Source: Bacteriovoracia bacterium (GTDB lineage Bacteria; Bdellovibrionota; Bacteriovoracia; Bacteriovoracales; Bacteriovoracaceae). From it: DNA of 64,000 nt. Below, piece by piece: positions 33,259 to 42,214 of the stretch. The notes under the pieces are model-generated. The model was not told the origin of the DNA and made no database searches. It was given only the letters and a program-made list of their open reading frames with translations. Both the position numbers and the translations under genes were made by a program. The DNA lies in the NCBI GenBank assembly GCA_030431635.1, contig JAUIIL010000003.1, positions 372,001 through 436,000 on the forward strand. Direction: 5' to 3'. How positions within the stretch are numbered: position 1 is the stretch's first letter; each line of letters opens with the position of its first letter.

Positions 33259-34374
33259 ATGTTAAAAAAGTTTCTACTTTTTTTACAAAAACAGTATACG
33301 TCCATAGGAGGACAAGCTGTTATTGAGGGAGTGATGATGCGCTCTCCAAATTCTTTTGTTGTTGCTGTCCGCAAACCTGATGGAAAAATACGTTTAAGAC
33401 GAGATCAGTGGTTTGGTCTTAGTAAAAGACTTGATTTTCTTAAGAAACCTTTTTTAAGAGGAGTTCTTGTTCTCATTGAAACAATGGCCAATGGAATTGT
33501 TTCTCTTAATTATTCGGCCAATATTGCAATGGAAGATGAATTAAGGCAGAAAGGACTCAAAAAAGGAAAAACAGAAGAAGAAATTAGCAAAGAATTAAAA
33601 AAGAAAGAAGAAGTAAATTTTTCAACTTTTCTAACGATTGGAAGTTCTTTTGCTTTTGGGATTGCTCTCTTTGTTTTTCTTCCTCACTCACTTACTGCTT
33701 ATATTTCAGATACTTTTGAACTTTCTTGGGGATTAGATAGTTTTGAATTTCATTTTGTCGATGGATTGATTAAAGGAATTATTTTCGTCAAATATATCTA
33801 TTTGATTGGATTCATCCCAGACATAAGAAGAGTTTTTCAATATCACGGAGCTGAACATAAATCTATTTCAACTTTTGAAGCGGGTCAGGAGCTCTTAGTA
33901 GAAAACGCCAAAAAGTTTACAACTCTTCACCCTCGCTGTGGAACATCTTTTGTTTTCTTTCTTCTGCTTGTTTCTATTATTTTTTTCTCTGCCATTTTTA
34001 CTTTTATTCCAATAGATCAAGACCTTCCTGTCGTTCTTCGTCACGTTGTGGCCATGGTCTTCAAGATTTTTCTTATGTTTCCTATTGCTGGTATTTCCTA
34101 CGAACTTATTAAGCTTGCTGGAAAGTATTCCTCAAATCCTCTTGCGAAAATAATTAGTTATCCAGGAATGATGTTACAAAAATTAACAACCAAAGAACCT
34201 GATGAAGAACAGCTAGAAGTGGCCCTTGCTTCTATTAAGGCAGCACTTTTTTTAGAAAAAAAATATGAACTAGATAAAGCAGATAAAAAAATTGTAACAC
34301 TTGATGAAGTCGATATTGCTTCTTTGTATGACATTGAAGATACGAATGCAAAGTTAAGTGAGTTTTTGGAATAG
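33259..34374 (+). CDS. DUF1385 family membrane protein
   Basis: A 371-residue DUF1385 protein. Landmarks: IGGQAVIEGVMMRSP near the N-terminus, an acidic/basic insert (about 85-115), several membrane helices (about 118-145, 230-250, 258-285) and YHGAEHKSISTFEAG with TLHPRCGTSFVFF. This family commonly sits between rho/rpmE and prfA in Firmicutes and deltaproteobacteria, as here, but its function is unknown. An uncharacterised membrane metal enzyme has been suggested by the conserved His/Glu/Cys residues; I treat that as unproved. Confidence 0.9.
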   Translation: MLKKFLLFLQKQYTSIGGQAVIEGVMMRSPNSFVVAVRKPDGKIRLRRDQWFGLSKRLDFLKKPFLRGVLVLIETMANGIVSLNYSANIAMEDELRQKGLKKGKTEEEISKELKKKEEVNFSTFLTIGSSFAFGIALFVFLPHSLTAYISDTFELSWGLDSFEFHFVDGLIKGIIFVKYIYLIGFIPDIRRVFQYHGAEHKSISTFEAGQELLVENAKKFTTLHPRCGTSFVFFLLLVSIIFFSAIFTFIPIDQDLPVVLRHVVAMVFKIFLMFPIAGISYELIKLAGKYSSNPLAKIISYPGMMLQKLTTKEPDEEQLEVALASIKAALFLEKKYELDKADKKIVTLDEVDIASLYDIEDTNAKLSEFLE

Positions 34375-34377
34375 ACT

Positions 34378-35445
34378 GTGTTTGATAAATTAGATGAAGT
34401 CGTTAAGCGCTTCGAAACATTAAATGAAAGATTAGCTGACCCGAGTATTTTTGATAGACAAAAAGAGTACCAAGAGCTGACAAAAGAGCGTGGAAACCTG
34501 GAGCCGATTGTTACAGCCTATAGAGAGTATAAAAACTCCAAAGAGCAGCTCTCTCAAGCAAAAGATATTATTGTCAATGAGTCTGATGCAGATTTAATTG
34601 AAATGGCAAAAGAGGAAATTCCAGAACATGAAGAGGCCATCGAACGATTAACTAAAGAGCTTGAAATTCTCCTTCTCCCTAAAGATCCTCTTGATGACAA
34701 AAACTGTATGGTTGAAATTAGAGCAGGTGCTGGTGGAGATGAGGCATCCATTTTTGTTGGGGATGTTCTGAGGATGTATCAAAACTATTTCAAGCAGTAT
34801 CAGTTTAAATTTAATTTAGAATCAGTATCTGAAGGTGATGAAGGAATCAAAGAAGTCATCATGAACGTGACTGGAGATAAAGTTTATTCGAGAATGAAGT
34901 ATGAGTCTGGAGTTCACCGGGTTCAAAGGGTTCCTAAAACTGAATCCCAAGGAAGAGTTCACACTTCAACCATAACTGTTGCTGTTCTTCCTGAAGCCGA
35001 TGATGTTGAGTTTGAACTTGATATGACTGAGGTGCGTATTGATGTCTATCGCTCTGGTGGTAAGGGGGGGCAATCTGTTAACACGACAGACTCAGCTGTG
35101 AGAGTGACGCATCTTCCTTCTGGAATGCAGGTTGCTATTCAAGATGAAAAATCTCAGCATAAAAATAAAGATAAGGCCCTTAAAATTTTAAGAACAAGAA
35201 TTTTTGATCAAATGGTTTCTGAGGCCAATGCAGAAGAAGCCGCAAAGAGAAAAGGACTTGTTGGTAGGGGAGATCGTTCAGAAAGAATCCGCACCTATAA
35301 TTTTCCTCAAGGAAGACTTACTGACCACCGGATTGGTTTAACGCTTTATAGTCTTGATAAAATAATGGAAGGGAACTTAGATCCTGTTGTGAATGCTCTT
35401 ATTGCCCATAATCAAGCGATTCTCTTGAAGGGTGATGAAGAATAA
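34378..35445 (+). CDS. prfA: Peptide chain release factor 1
   Basis: RF1 recognises UAG and UAA and triggers peptide release. The GGQ motif is in YRSGGKGGQSVNTTDSAVR (about 228), where the Gln is methylated by PrmC, the product of the next gene. Codon recognition is set by VQRVPKTESQGRVHTS. Length 355 is standard. A GTG start is used. It follows DUF1385 by three bases and overlaps prmC by 14 bases, so enzyme and substrate are co-produced. Confidence 0.97.
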   Translation: MFDKLDEVVKRFETLNERLADPSIFDRQKEYQELTKERGNLEPIVTAYREYKNSKEQLSQAKDIIVNESDADLIEMAKEEIPEHEEAIERLTKELEILLLPKDPLDDKNCMVEIRAGAGGDEASIFVGDVLRMYQNYFKQYQFKFNLESVSEGDEGIKEVIMNVTGDKVYSRMKYESGVHRVQRVPKTESQGRVHTSTITVAVLPEADDVEFELDMTEVRIDVYRSGGKGGQSVNTTDSAVRVTHLPSGMQVAIQDEKSQHKNKDKALKILRTRIFDQMVSEANAEEAAKRKGLVGRGDRSERIRTYNFPQGRLTDHRIGLTLYSLDKIMEGNLDPVVNALIAHNQAILLKGDEE

Positions 35446-36256
35446 ATATCATAATCAAGTAGATGTGTTTTTTGAAAAAAACAAACAACATCTTCTCTCA
35501 AACTATCCAGGGATAAAACTCAGTCGACTCATTCAAGAAGTTTTAGATAATCAATTAGATTCAGAAGAGAAAATAAACTCTTTTTTTGAAGAACTTATGA
35601 GAGGTAGACCTCTTGAGTATATTTTCGGGAAAGCTTTTTTTTATCAATCAGAGTTTTTAGTGGATGAAAGAGTTCTTATTCCAAGAAGCGAGACCGAAAT
35701 CTTAGTAGAAAAAGCTCTTGAATTCTCTGCCTCGATGAAGCAAGTGAAAGTGATTGATGTAGGCACTGGTTCAGGTGCTATCCTTCTTTCTTACTTAAAA
35801 GAGAGACAAGATCATCAAGATCTGGCTTGGGCATGTGATATTAGTGAAGAAGCTCTTGCTGTTGCAAAAAAAAATACAGCTTTAATGTCACTAGAAGGTA
35901 AAGTTCATTTTTTTGAGTCTGATAGACTAAGTGAAATAGAAGAGAAGTTTGATGTTATTTTAACAAACCCTCCTTATATAAAAGAGCATAGTGATAGAGC
36001 AGGAGTTCACCATCAAGTTCTGAACTATGAGCCAGCTCAAGCTCTTTTTTTAAAGGATGAAGGTTATGAAGAATGGTTTGAACTTTTTTTTAAACAGATA
36101 AAATCTCAACTCAAAGAAAATGGATTTAGCTTAATGGAAGGACATGAAAATCACTTACAAAAACTCAAGTCTCTGGCCCATGAAGTTGGTTTTCAAAAAG
36201 TAGAGATCTTAAAAGATTATAATAACTGTGATAGATTTCTCTATATAAGGCATTAA
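35432..36256 (+). CDS. prmC: Protein-(glutamine-N5) methyltransferase, release factor-specific
   Basis: Methylates the Gln of the GGQ motif in RF1/RF2, raising release efficiency. Seen: RPLEYIFGKAFFYQSEFLVD, LIPRSETEILVE, the SAM-binding VIDVGTGSGAILLSYL and catalytic NPPY in ILTNPPYIKEH. Length 274 is typical. It begins inside prfA, and is followed by one base before murA. This is the usual order in this part of the chromosome of many bacteria. Confidence 0.97.
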   Translation: MMKNKYHNQVDVFFEKNKQHLLSNYPGIKLSRLIQEVLDNQLDSEEKINSFFEELMRGRPLEYIFGKAFFYQSEFLVDERVLIPRSETEILVEKALEFSASMKQVKVIDVGTGSGAILLSYLKERQDHQDLAWACDISEEALAVAKKNTALMSLEGKVHFFESDRLSEIEEKFDVILTNPPYIKEHSDRAGVHHQVLNYEPAQALFLKDEGYEEWFELFFKQIKSQLKENGFSLMEGHENHLQKLKSLAHEVGFQKVEILKDYNNCDRFLYIRH

Positions 36257-36257
36257 G

Positions 36258-37520
36258 ATGGATAAACTCATTATTAAAAAAACTCAGTCACTGCAGGGGA
36301 GAGTCGAGATTTCTTCTGCGAAAAATGCAACATTGCCTATTATGGCAGCGACTTTACTGGTTGATGGTCAAAGCTCTTTTAAGAAGCTACCTCAGTTGCA
36401 AGACGTTAAAACAACGATTGCTCTACTTGAAAACTTGGGAGCTAAGTGCAGTGGGGATTATAACAGTTTTAAAGTTGATACATCACAAATAAATAATCTC
36501 GTCGCCCCTTATGATTTAGTAAGAAAGATGAGAGCTTCTATTCTCGTTCTGGGCCCACTACTAAGCCGTTTTGGAGAGGCCACAGTTTCTCTTCCAGGAG
36601 GATGTGCTATTGGAACAAGACCTATTGATATTCACCTAGATGGATTAAAAGAGATGGGGGCTTCAATTGATTTAGAAGATGGCTATGTGAAAGCTTCTTG
36701 TGCCAAACTAAAAGGAGCTCATATTAAATTAAAGTTTCCTTCAGTCGGGGCCACAGAGAATCTTGTCATGGCCGCCACTCTGGCCGATGGAGTAACGAGA
36801 ATTCAAAACGCGGCCAGAGAGCCAGAGATAGTTGATTTGTGTCAATTTTTAATTCAAAGAGGGGCCAAGATAAAAGGAGAGGGTAGCTCTGTCATAGAAA
36901 TTGAAGGAGTTAGTAAACTTCAAACTGTAAATGAGCATTACCAAATTATTAGTGATAGAATTGTGGCCTTAACTTATATTATGGCCGCTTTAATAACGAA
37001 TTCAGAAATAATTGTTGAGAACACAAACTACAAAGATTATGAAGCCGTGATAGAGCTTCTAAGGAAATCTGGTGCTAAGTTTGAACTTAATCAAAACTCA
37101 GTTAAAGTTCTTTCCCATCAAAAACTCAGCCCTCTTCATTTTGAAACAACTCCTTATCCAGGAATTCCTACTGATGCTCAAGCTCAGTTGATGGCGCTTG
37201 CTTTAACAATTGAAGGGGAGTCAGTGATCAAAGAGTCCATATTTGAAAACCGCTTTATGCATGTTCCTGAACTTGTCAGAATGGGGGCCAAAATAAAGCT
37301 CGAAGGAAATAAAGCAATTATTAGAGGAGGAACTCCTCTCAAAGCAGCACCAGTGATGTGCACCGACCTAAGAGCGAGTGCCGCCTTAGTTCTTGCCGGT
37401 CTTATCGCTGAAGGAGAAACAACCATTAATAGGATTTATCATCTCGATAGAGGTTATGAAAATATTGAAGGGAAGTTTCAAAAGCTAGGAGTTCAAATCA
37501 ATCGAGTGAAGGAGAATTAA
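36258..37520 (+). CDS. murA: UDP-N-acetylglucosamine 1-carboxyvinyltransferase
   Basis: First committed step of peptidoglycan synthesis: adds enolpyruvate to UDP-GlcNAc. The active-site Cys is at about 116 in SLPGGCAIGTRPID, so the fosfomycin-binding cysteine is present. The two inside-out alpha/beta domains and the conserved SVGATENLVMAATLA, YEAVIELL and GIPTDAQAQ motifs are visible. Length 420 is normal. It lies between prmC and the HIT gene with no gap. Confidence 0.98.
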   Translation: MDKLIIKKTQSLQGRVEISSAKNATLPIMAATLLVDGQSSFKKLPQLQDVKTTIALLENLGAKCSGDYNSFKVDTSQINNLVAPYDLVRKMRASILVLGPLLSRFGEATVSLPGGCAIGTRPIDIHLDGLKEMGASIDLEDGYVKASCAKLKGAHIKLKFPSVGATENLVMAATLADGVTRIQNAAREPEIVDLCQFLIQRGAKIKGEGSSVIEIEGVSKLQTVNEHYQIISDRIVALTYIMAALITNSEIIVENTNYKDYEAVIELLRKSGAKFELNQNSVKVLSHQKLSPLHFETTPYPGIPTDAQAQLMALALTIEGESVIKESIFENRFMHVPELVRMGAKIKLEGNKAIIRGGTPLKAAPVMCTDLRASAALVLAGLIAEGETTINRIYHLDRGYENIEGKFQKLGVQINRVKEN

Positions 37521-37874
37521 ATGGAGCAAGAGAAAAGTTGTTTGTTTTGCAAAATAGTGAATGGAGAAGTTCCAAGTGAAAAAGTTTTTGAAACAAGTAA
37601 AGTTTATGCTTTCAAAGATATTTACCCACAAGCTGTAGAACACTATCTTTTTATTCATAAAGAGCATACAAAAAACATCAACTCAATGGCCGCGCAGAAA
37701 CCAGAGCATTTAGAGGATATCTTTAAGGCCATAAAGGAATTTACTCAACAAACTTATCTCGAAACAAGTGGATTTAGAGTTGTCACGAATGTTAACAAAA
37801 ATGCAGGTCAAACCGTTTTTCATACTCATTTTCATGTTCTTGGTGGAGAACAGTTAAAAGGCTTCGGCGTTTAA
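37521..37874 (+). CDS. HIT family protein
   Basis: A 117-residue histidine-triad protein of the HinT-like type. It starts with CLFCKIVNGEVPSEKVFE and ends with GQTVFHTHFHVLGG, giving the His-x-His-x-His triad that catalyses nucleotide phosphoramidate hydrolysis. It starts one base after murA stops and is probably co-transcribed. The cellular substrate is unknown, though adenosine 5'-monophosphoramidates are the usual ones. Confidence 0.92.
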   Translation: MEQEKSCLFCKIVNGEVPSEKVFETSKVYAFKDIYPQAVEHYLFIHKEHTKNINSMAAQKPEHLEDIFKAIKEFTQQTYLETSGFRVVTNVNKNAGQTVFHTHFHVLGGEQLKGFGV

Positions 37875-37914
37875 GTTTTAAACGTTTTATTCAATTTACA
37901 TTCATATTGATTAA

Positions 37915-37968
37915 CTAACTATCTGTATTTAGGTTATTCATAATGGCATAGTTTTTGTAGATAGTTAG
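37915..37968 (+). repeat. Ten-base inverted repeat upstream of the 38003 gene
   Basis: CTAACTATCT (37915-37924) and AGATAGTTAG (37959-37968) are exact reverse complements separated by 34 bases. The pair ends 34 bases before the ATG at 38003. It might be a protein-binding site or an RNA hairpin at the mRNA start. No T run follows, so it is not a standard terminator. Confidence 0.5.
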
Positions 37969-38002
37969 ACTATCATTTAATTTTGAGCGAAGGACTTTAT
38001 TT

Positions 38003-38815
38003 ATGAAAAACTTATTTCTATTTCTCTTTCTCTTTTGTTTATTCATAGGTCGCTCTTTCGCTAAATCTAGTGCATGTGAAATTGAGAACGTTGGTGTTAT
38101 AGATGGCGAAGTTTTTGAAATCCCCCAAAAAATGAAAAATGATTTAAACCAATGTCCACTAGGTTCAGTCAAGCTCACAGAAACAATGCTTGATAACCAA
38201 TATTATCTATACTTTGAAAAGGATTTTGAAAGACTCATTCAAGAGGGATATGTTCATTTTCTTATAAAGGATAAAGAAGAAACAATGAAAAAAATGACTT
38301 TTCATAAAGAAAAAGATGGCTTGAATCATTTTGAATGGATAGTTGCTGGAAAAAAAGAAAGATTAAGTAATAGTGAATACATCTCAATTGATTTCAGAGT
38401 AAGAGATGAATATTTAAATAATGTTTCTAATCAAGAAATAAAAAAATTATCTCAATTACCGATCTCAAACTATAGAAGCGAAGAACCTAATGTAGAGACG
38501 ACTAGTGAAACAATTGGAAGCAATGGACATTTTGATATTCTCTCTAAGTATTTAGTGAAAACGAGTTATTTACTTCAAACAAAAAAAGACGAAGTCATAA
38601 AAGATTTTTCAATAAATTATGTAAAAGAATTCTCTGCCAATGGTGACAAAAAAATTCCAAGCAAGTTACCGTCAAAAAGCATTCAAGATATTTTGAGTGC
38701 TTTTATTTCTAACGGGTTAATTGATGTGTGTGTCCAAGAAAATGATTCAACTCAAAGTTTTTTGGATGATACCTCTACTCCTCCTCAGGCACTAAATAGT
38801 CCGAGTACGTGGTAA
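38003..38815 (+). CDS. Secreted protein of unknown function
   Basis: A signal peptide (about 1-20, cut near SFA) precedes 250 residues rich in Lys, Glu and Asp. There are three Cys in the mature part, two near the N-terminus that may form a disulfide. No domain is recognised. It runs alone, with a TTTATTT-type ribosome region and GGACTTT before the ATG. It is followed two bases later by the convergent nucleoside hydrolase gene. Confidence 0.75.
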   Translation: MKNLFLFLFLFCLFIGRSFAKSSACEIENVGVIDGEVFEIPQKMKNDLNQCPLGSVKLTETMLDNQYYLYFEKDFERLIQEGYVHFLIKDKEETMKKMTFHKEKDGLNHFEWIVAGKKERLSNSEYISIDFRVRDEYLNNVSNQEIKKLSQLPISNYRSEEPNVETTSETIGSNGHFDILSKYLVKTSYLLQTKKDEVIKDFSINYVKEFSANGDKKIPSKLPSKSIQDILSAFISNGLIDVCVQENDSTQSFLDDTSTPPQALNSPSTW

Positions 38816-38817
38816 AA

Positions 38818-39795
38818 CTAAAAATGATTCCAATAATCAATAAGTTTTTCTCTATGAGATGATTTAATATGGTAGCAGTAGGTTCCTCTATGAGAAGAAT
38901 TTAATGAATAGGAGGCCACTAAAAAATCTTTTCTCTCTTTCCGGTATCTTTTTCTAAATAATGTGTGTGCATCATTTTCCATTTCTTTTACGGCCCAAGG
39001 AATATTTTGATGACAATAAAAATCCTCTGGGTGAGTTATAAAACTCACAACAAAAACATCCCAAGGGATAAAGCCAGGTGCTCCAGGGAAAAGACTCCAA
39101 AAAAACCGCCAGAGCCCTGCTTTTTTGGCCATCCATCGTGAAATTCCTCCATTCTCTCTCATTTGACGGAGTTCTCTCTTTCTCCATAAAAGATGAGTCA
39201 TTGATTCAGTTGGAATCATCGTGAGGTTCACTGAGTTCTCTGAAAGTACTTGAAAAGCATCAGGATCACCATCAACATTTGTATCGGGAAAAATAATTCC
39301 CTTTTTTCCAAATTTGATGGGGTATTCAAGCATTCTTCCAGCATTCACAATCACTTGCTCTATTTGAGAAGATAAATCTGGTCTGAGTTTAAGTAATAAG
39401 GCCACATTGGTTAATCTTCCCATGGCCATAATTGTGAGTTTCTCTTTCTCTAAGGCCCTGGCCATCGCCTGGGTGGCGTCATTATGCTTTATTTCTCCAA
39501 GGGGTTTTTCAGCTCCATCAAAAAAAGGAATATCTCTTGCATCAAACTTGTCTAAAATCTTATAGCTCCAGCGCCTTTGGTGTTTCATATTGTTTGTATT
39601 TCCAAAAACACTAGAAAGCCCAATGATTTCTAAACTTTTTTGAGACTTTAGAGCATGAATGAGAGCAAATCCGTCATCAACTTCGCGACCTAATTTTCCA
39701 AAGCTTAAGTCATAATCAAGCCAAACCTTGGTTTTAGCATGAATGACAGAAGAAAGGGCAAAGCACAAGATAAGGAAGTTATATTTTAAGTTCAT
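38818..39795 (-). CDS. Secreted inosine-uridine-type nucleoside hydrolase
   Basis: A signal peptide (about 1-20, VIHA/KT) precedes a nucleoside hydrolase-like domain. The calcium-binding N-terminal motif is seen as VWLDYDLSFGKLGREVDDGFALI, i.e. the Asp-x-Asp...Asp-Asp signature with an extra loop. GLSSVFGNTN, then TIMAMGRLTNVALLLK and DPDAFQVL are further family features. It would cleave ribonucleosides to base and ribose outside the cytoplasm. It overlaps the MtnK-like gene by 17 bases. Catalysis is likely but the loop insertion is unusual. Confidence 0.82.
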   Translation of the reverse strand: MNLKYNFLILCFALSSVIHAKTKVWLDYDLSFGKLGREVDDGFALIHALKSQKSLEIIGLSSVFGNTNNMKHQRRWSYKILDKFDARDIPFFDGAEKPLGEIKHNDATQAMARALEKEKLTIMAMGRLTNVALLLKLRPDLSSQIEQVIVNAGRMLEYPIKFGKKGIIFPDTNVDGDPDAFQVLSENSVNLTMIPTESMTHLLWRKRELRQMRENGGISRWMAKKAGLWRFFWSLFPGAPGFIPWDVFVVSFITHPEDFYCHQNIPWAVKEMENDAHTLFRKRYRKERKDFLVASYSLNSSHRGTYCYHIKSSHREKLIDYWNHF

Positions 39796-40759
39796 GATTT
39801 TTTCCTAAAAGATATGAAACACTCATCTCTACGAGTGCTTTTTTAAAATTAAGTTCGTTCTTAACAGGAACTTGGGCCACAAAAAGAAGCCGCCGCAAAA
39901 TCTCAACACAGCAAAATTGATAATGAAGATCCCACGAGAAACTCTCATGTGGTTTGTAGTAGCTTTTTAGAAACAGTTGAGCTTTTTCTAAGTTATTACT
40001 TAAGGCCATATGGGCCAAAAAAATACCCGTATCAAACTCTGCCATCCCGACGAAAGCAAATTCAGGATCGATAACGAAAATACCTTTGGGAGTTCTAAGC
40101 CAGCTTCTGGGATAATAATCTCCATGAATGAGTCTATCTCCTTCTTGAAGGTATATTTTCCCTAGTTGAGTGATAATTTCTTTGAGTTTTAAATTCTGAG
40201 CAATTTGTTGTGAAATTTCTTGAAGACCAGGAGTAATAGTATCAAGGTCAATCACCTCTTTATTGGCTTCATAGGGATAATTAAAAATATAAGCATGATT
40301 AAGTTCTCGCATGCTCATATTTTTAAAATTAAGAAGGCTCTTGTTTTGATGAAGAAGAGATAAATAATTAATAATTATTTTCAAGTCATCTTCTTCAATA
40401 CTCTCACCAAAATAAATATTTTCAAAATCACTTCCAGCACCTAAATCACTCATTAGAAGTATTTTTTCTTCTGGATAAAAACCAACGAGAGAAGGAGAGT
40501 GCTTGCTTAGAGAGGGAGTTTTGGCCACTTCTTGGTAATAAGTTTGTTCACTATATATCCTCTCGGGTGGGGCTGGAATCTGTGGGAATTTTGCGCAAAA
40601 GGGAGGAGACTGTTTAATAATTAAAGATTTTTCTGAATCGAGCTTCAGGCGGTAAGTGAAGTTCATATTCCCTTCACCAGCGACTTCGATTGAGTTTACT
40701 TGCTGTGTTTTCAGGAGTTGAGCAAACTTCTCTTTTGGCCAATGATTAATATATTCCAT
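39779..40759 (-). CDS. MtnK-like kinase (methylthioribose kinase / APH fold)
   Basis: An aminoglycoside phosphotransferase-fold kinase of 326 residues. The N-lobe has GEGNMNFTYRL and LIIKQSPPFCAKFPQIPAPP, both close to methylthioribose kinase (MtnK). The catalytic loop is LIHGDYYPRSWLRT and the metal site is FVIDPEFAFVGMAEFDTG. MtnK phosphorylates 5-methylthioribose in methionine salvage. A ribose-type sugar is therefore the likely substrate, but related sugar or choline kinases share the fold. It is co-transcribed with the secreted nucleoside hydrolase and a hypothetical gene, and no other mtn genes are here. Confidence 0.78.
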   Translation of the reverse strand: MEYINHWPKEKFAQLLKTQQVNSIEVAGEGNMNFTYRLKLDSEKSLIIKQSPPFCAKFPQIPAPPERIYSEQTYYQEVAKTPSLSKHSPSLVGFYPEEKILLMSDLGAGSDFENIYFGESIEEDDLKIIINYLSLLHQNKSLLNFKNMSMRELNHAYIFNYPYEANKEVIDLDTITPGLQEISQQIAQNLKLKEIITQLGKIYLQEGDRLIHGDYYPRSWLRTPKGIFVIDPEFAFVGMAEFDTGIFLAHMALSNNLEKAQLFLKSYYKPHESFSWDLHYQFCCVEILRRLLFVAQVPVKNELNFKKALVEMSVSYLLGKNHELKI

Positions 40760-41490
40760 TAAGGAGATTCGATACCATTAATAATGGCCTTAAGTAAAGA
40801 GAGCTGAAGAGCACTAAAAGTTGTACGGGGTGCCATCAGAAGAATAGGGCTTTTTTCAAGACCAAAAGCAATCACCACATCATTTTCGTTTTCAATTAAA
40901 CTGAATTTTTTTGCGAATTCGCTATCATAGTGACTTAACATTTGTTTTTGAGGTTCAGTGGCTTCTTGAATGTCACAGGTGATGTCACCACTGACTATTG
41001 ATTGAATAAGTTTTGGTTTTCCTTCTTCTTGTTCAATAACATCATTAAAAAGAATAGAGAGTTCAGAGCATAGAGTATTTTTCTTGATGAGGTACCAAAA
41101 AGATTTCATAAAAGCATGTCTATCACTATTCCATAGAGTTTTTAACTTGGATGTCAATGTGAAGATCTTCTCAACACTCTCAAGGTTATTTTCTAGAGTC
41201 CATCTCTTACGCATTTTTAGGTAAGACTCTTGTATTATTGAAGGATCGTTAGCATCTTGGAGAGCAGGGAAGTCTTGAAGTTGATAGATAGGGGTCGTGT
41301 CTTTATTTTCTTTAAGCCAATCCCTCATTTCATCATCAAGAGACTCAGGGTTAACAAGAAGAGCGTGGAAAGAGCTTTCTTTGGCCTTCTCTAAAGATAA
41401 GTCTTCACGTTTTATAGAATCTGAAACTTCAATGATTGATAAATGACCACTTTGGGCAACGACACCAATTCTCTCCACAATAACCTCCAC
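40759..41490 (-). CDS. Hypothetical protein in the MtnK-like operon
   Basis: A 243-residue soluble protein with no signal peptide or membrane helix and no family I recognise. The first 80 residues could be a degenerate receiver or sensor-like alpha/beta domain (ALLVNPESLDDEMRDWL); the rest is mixed helix and strand. Its stop overlaps the MtnK-like start by one base (TAATG), so translation is likely coupled. It is the first gene of that three-gene run. Confidence 0.7.
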   Translation of the reverse strand: MEVIVERIGVVAQSGHLSIIEVSDSIKREDLSLEKAKESSFHALLVNPESLDDEMRDWLKENKDTTPIYQLQDFPALQDANDPSIIQESYLKMRKRWTLENNLESVEKIFTLTSKLKTLWNSDRHAFMKSFWYLIKKNTLCSELSILFNDVIEQEEGKPKLIQSIVSGDITCDIQEATEPQKQMLSHYDSEFAKKFSLIENENDVVIAFGLEKSPILLMAPRTTFSALQLSLLKAIINGIESP

Positions 41491-41553
41491 TTCTTATCAA
41501 GAATTCTAGCAATAAATCCTCTGTTCTAACAAGTCAGAAATTAGGATAAAATA

Positions 41554-42213
41554 ATGGGAATGAAGGATTATACTCCAGAAAAGGGTCTTGTTTTCGTGCT
41601 TTTCATCATATTACAAATACTTGTAATGGTTAAGGTTTATGCTCAAGATGAGCGTTTTTATAGAGGTGTTTTCACTGGAGAGCTTAAGCACGAAGAACTT
41701 AAAGAAAAAAAGTTTAAGTTTATTTTTGCTTCTAAGGCCTATCAACTTGATATTGATGATGATGGAATACAAGAGTCTCTATTCATTGAAAAAAGAGATG
41801 GTCTCGATTTTTTGAAAATCGTTAATTTTGAAGGTGTTGTTATTTTTGAAGATCGTTTTTTTGCTAGTGGAGATAAAAGTAAAGTTTATAAAATCACCAA
41901 GGCGAAGCTCTCCTCTCAATTAAATGTGCTACTTGTTCACTATTACGAAGGGAAAATTCAAACTAGTGAATTTGAAGCAAGTGCAAGGCTCTATCTTATT
42001 AGTGTTGATAAAAAAGAACAAAAACTAGTGATGACGAAAGGCCCACATTTTTTTCATGAAAGGGAGCTGATAAAAAAACAGTATTGGAATAGAGACTACC
42101 ATATTAATGTGAAAGATTTTAACAATGATGGAGTAAAAGAGGTCTCAGTGAGTTTTAACCATATCCATAGAGTGTTAACTTACAAAGGTAATGGGCAGTG
42201 GTTATCCCAGTAA
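41554..42213 (+). CDS. Secreted FG-GAP/VCBS-like calcium-motif protein
   Basis: A 219-residue protein with an N-terminal hydrophobic segment (about 12-29, probably a signal peptide) and two Asp-x-Asp-x-Asp-Gly loops: DIDDDGIQESLFI (about 70) and DFNNDGVKEVSVSF (about 189). Such loops bind calcium in integrin-alpha-like FG-GAP/VCBS repeat proteins. At only two copies this would be a short, blade-like structure. Function unknown; a surface or periplasmic adhesion-type role is possible. It converges with the gene ending at 42215. Confidence 0.72.
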   Translation: MGMKDYTPEKGLVFVLFIILQILVMVKVYAQDERFYRGVFTGELKHEELKEKKFKFIFASKAYQLDIDDDGIQESLFIEKRDGLDFLKIVNFEGVVIFEDRFFASGDKSKVYKITKAKLSSQLNVLLVHYYEGKIQTSEFEASARLYLISVDKKEQKLVMTKGPHFFHERELIKKQYWNRDYHINVKDFNNDGVKEVSVSFNHIHRVLTYKGNGQWLSQ

Positions 42214-42214
42214 A

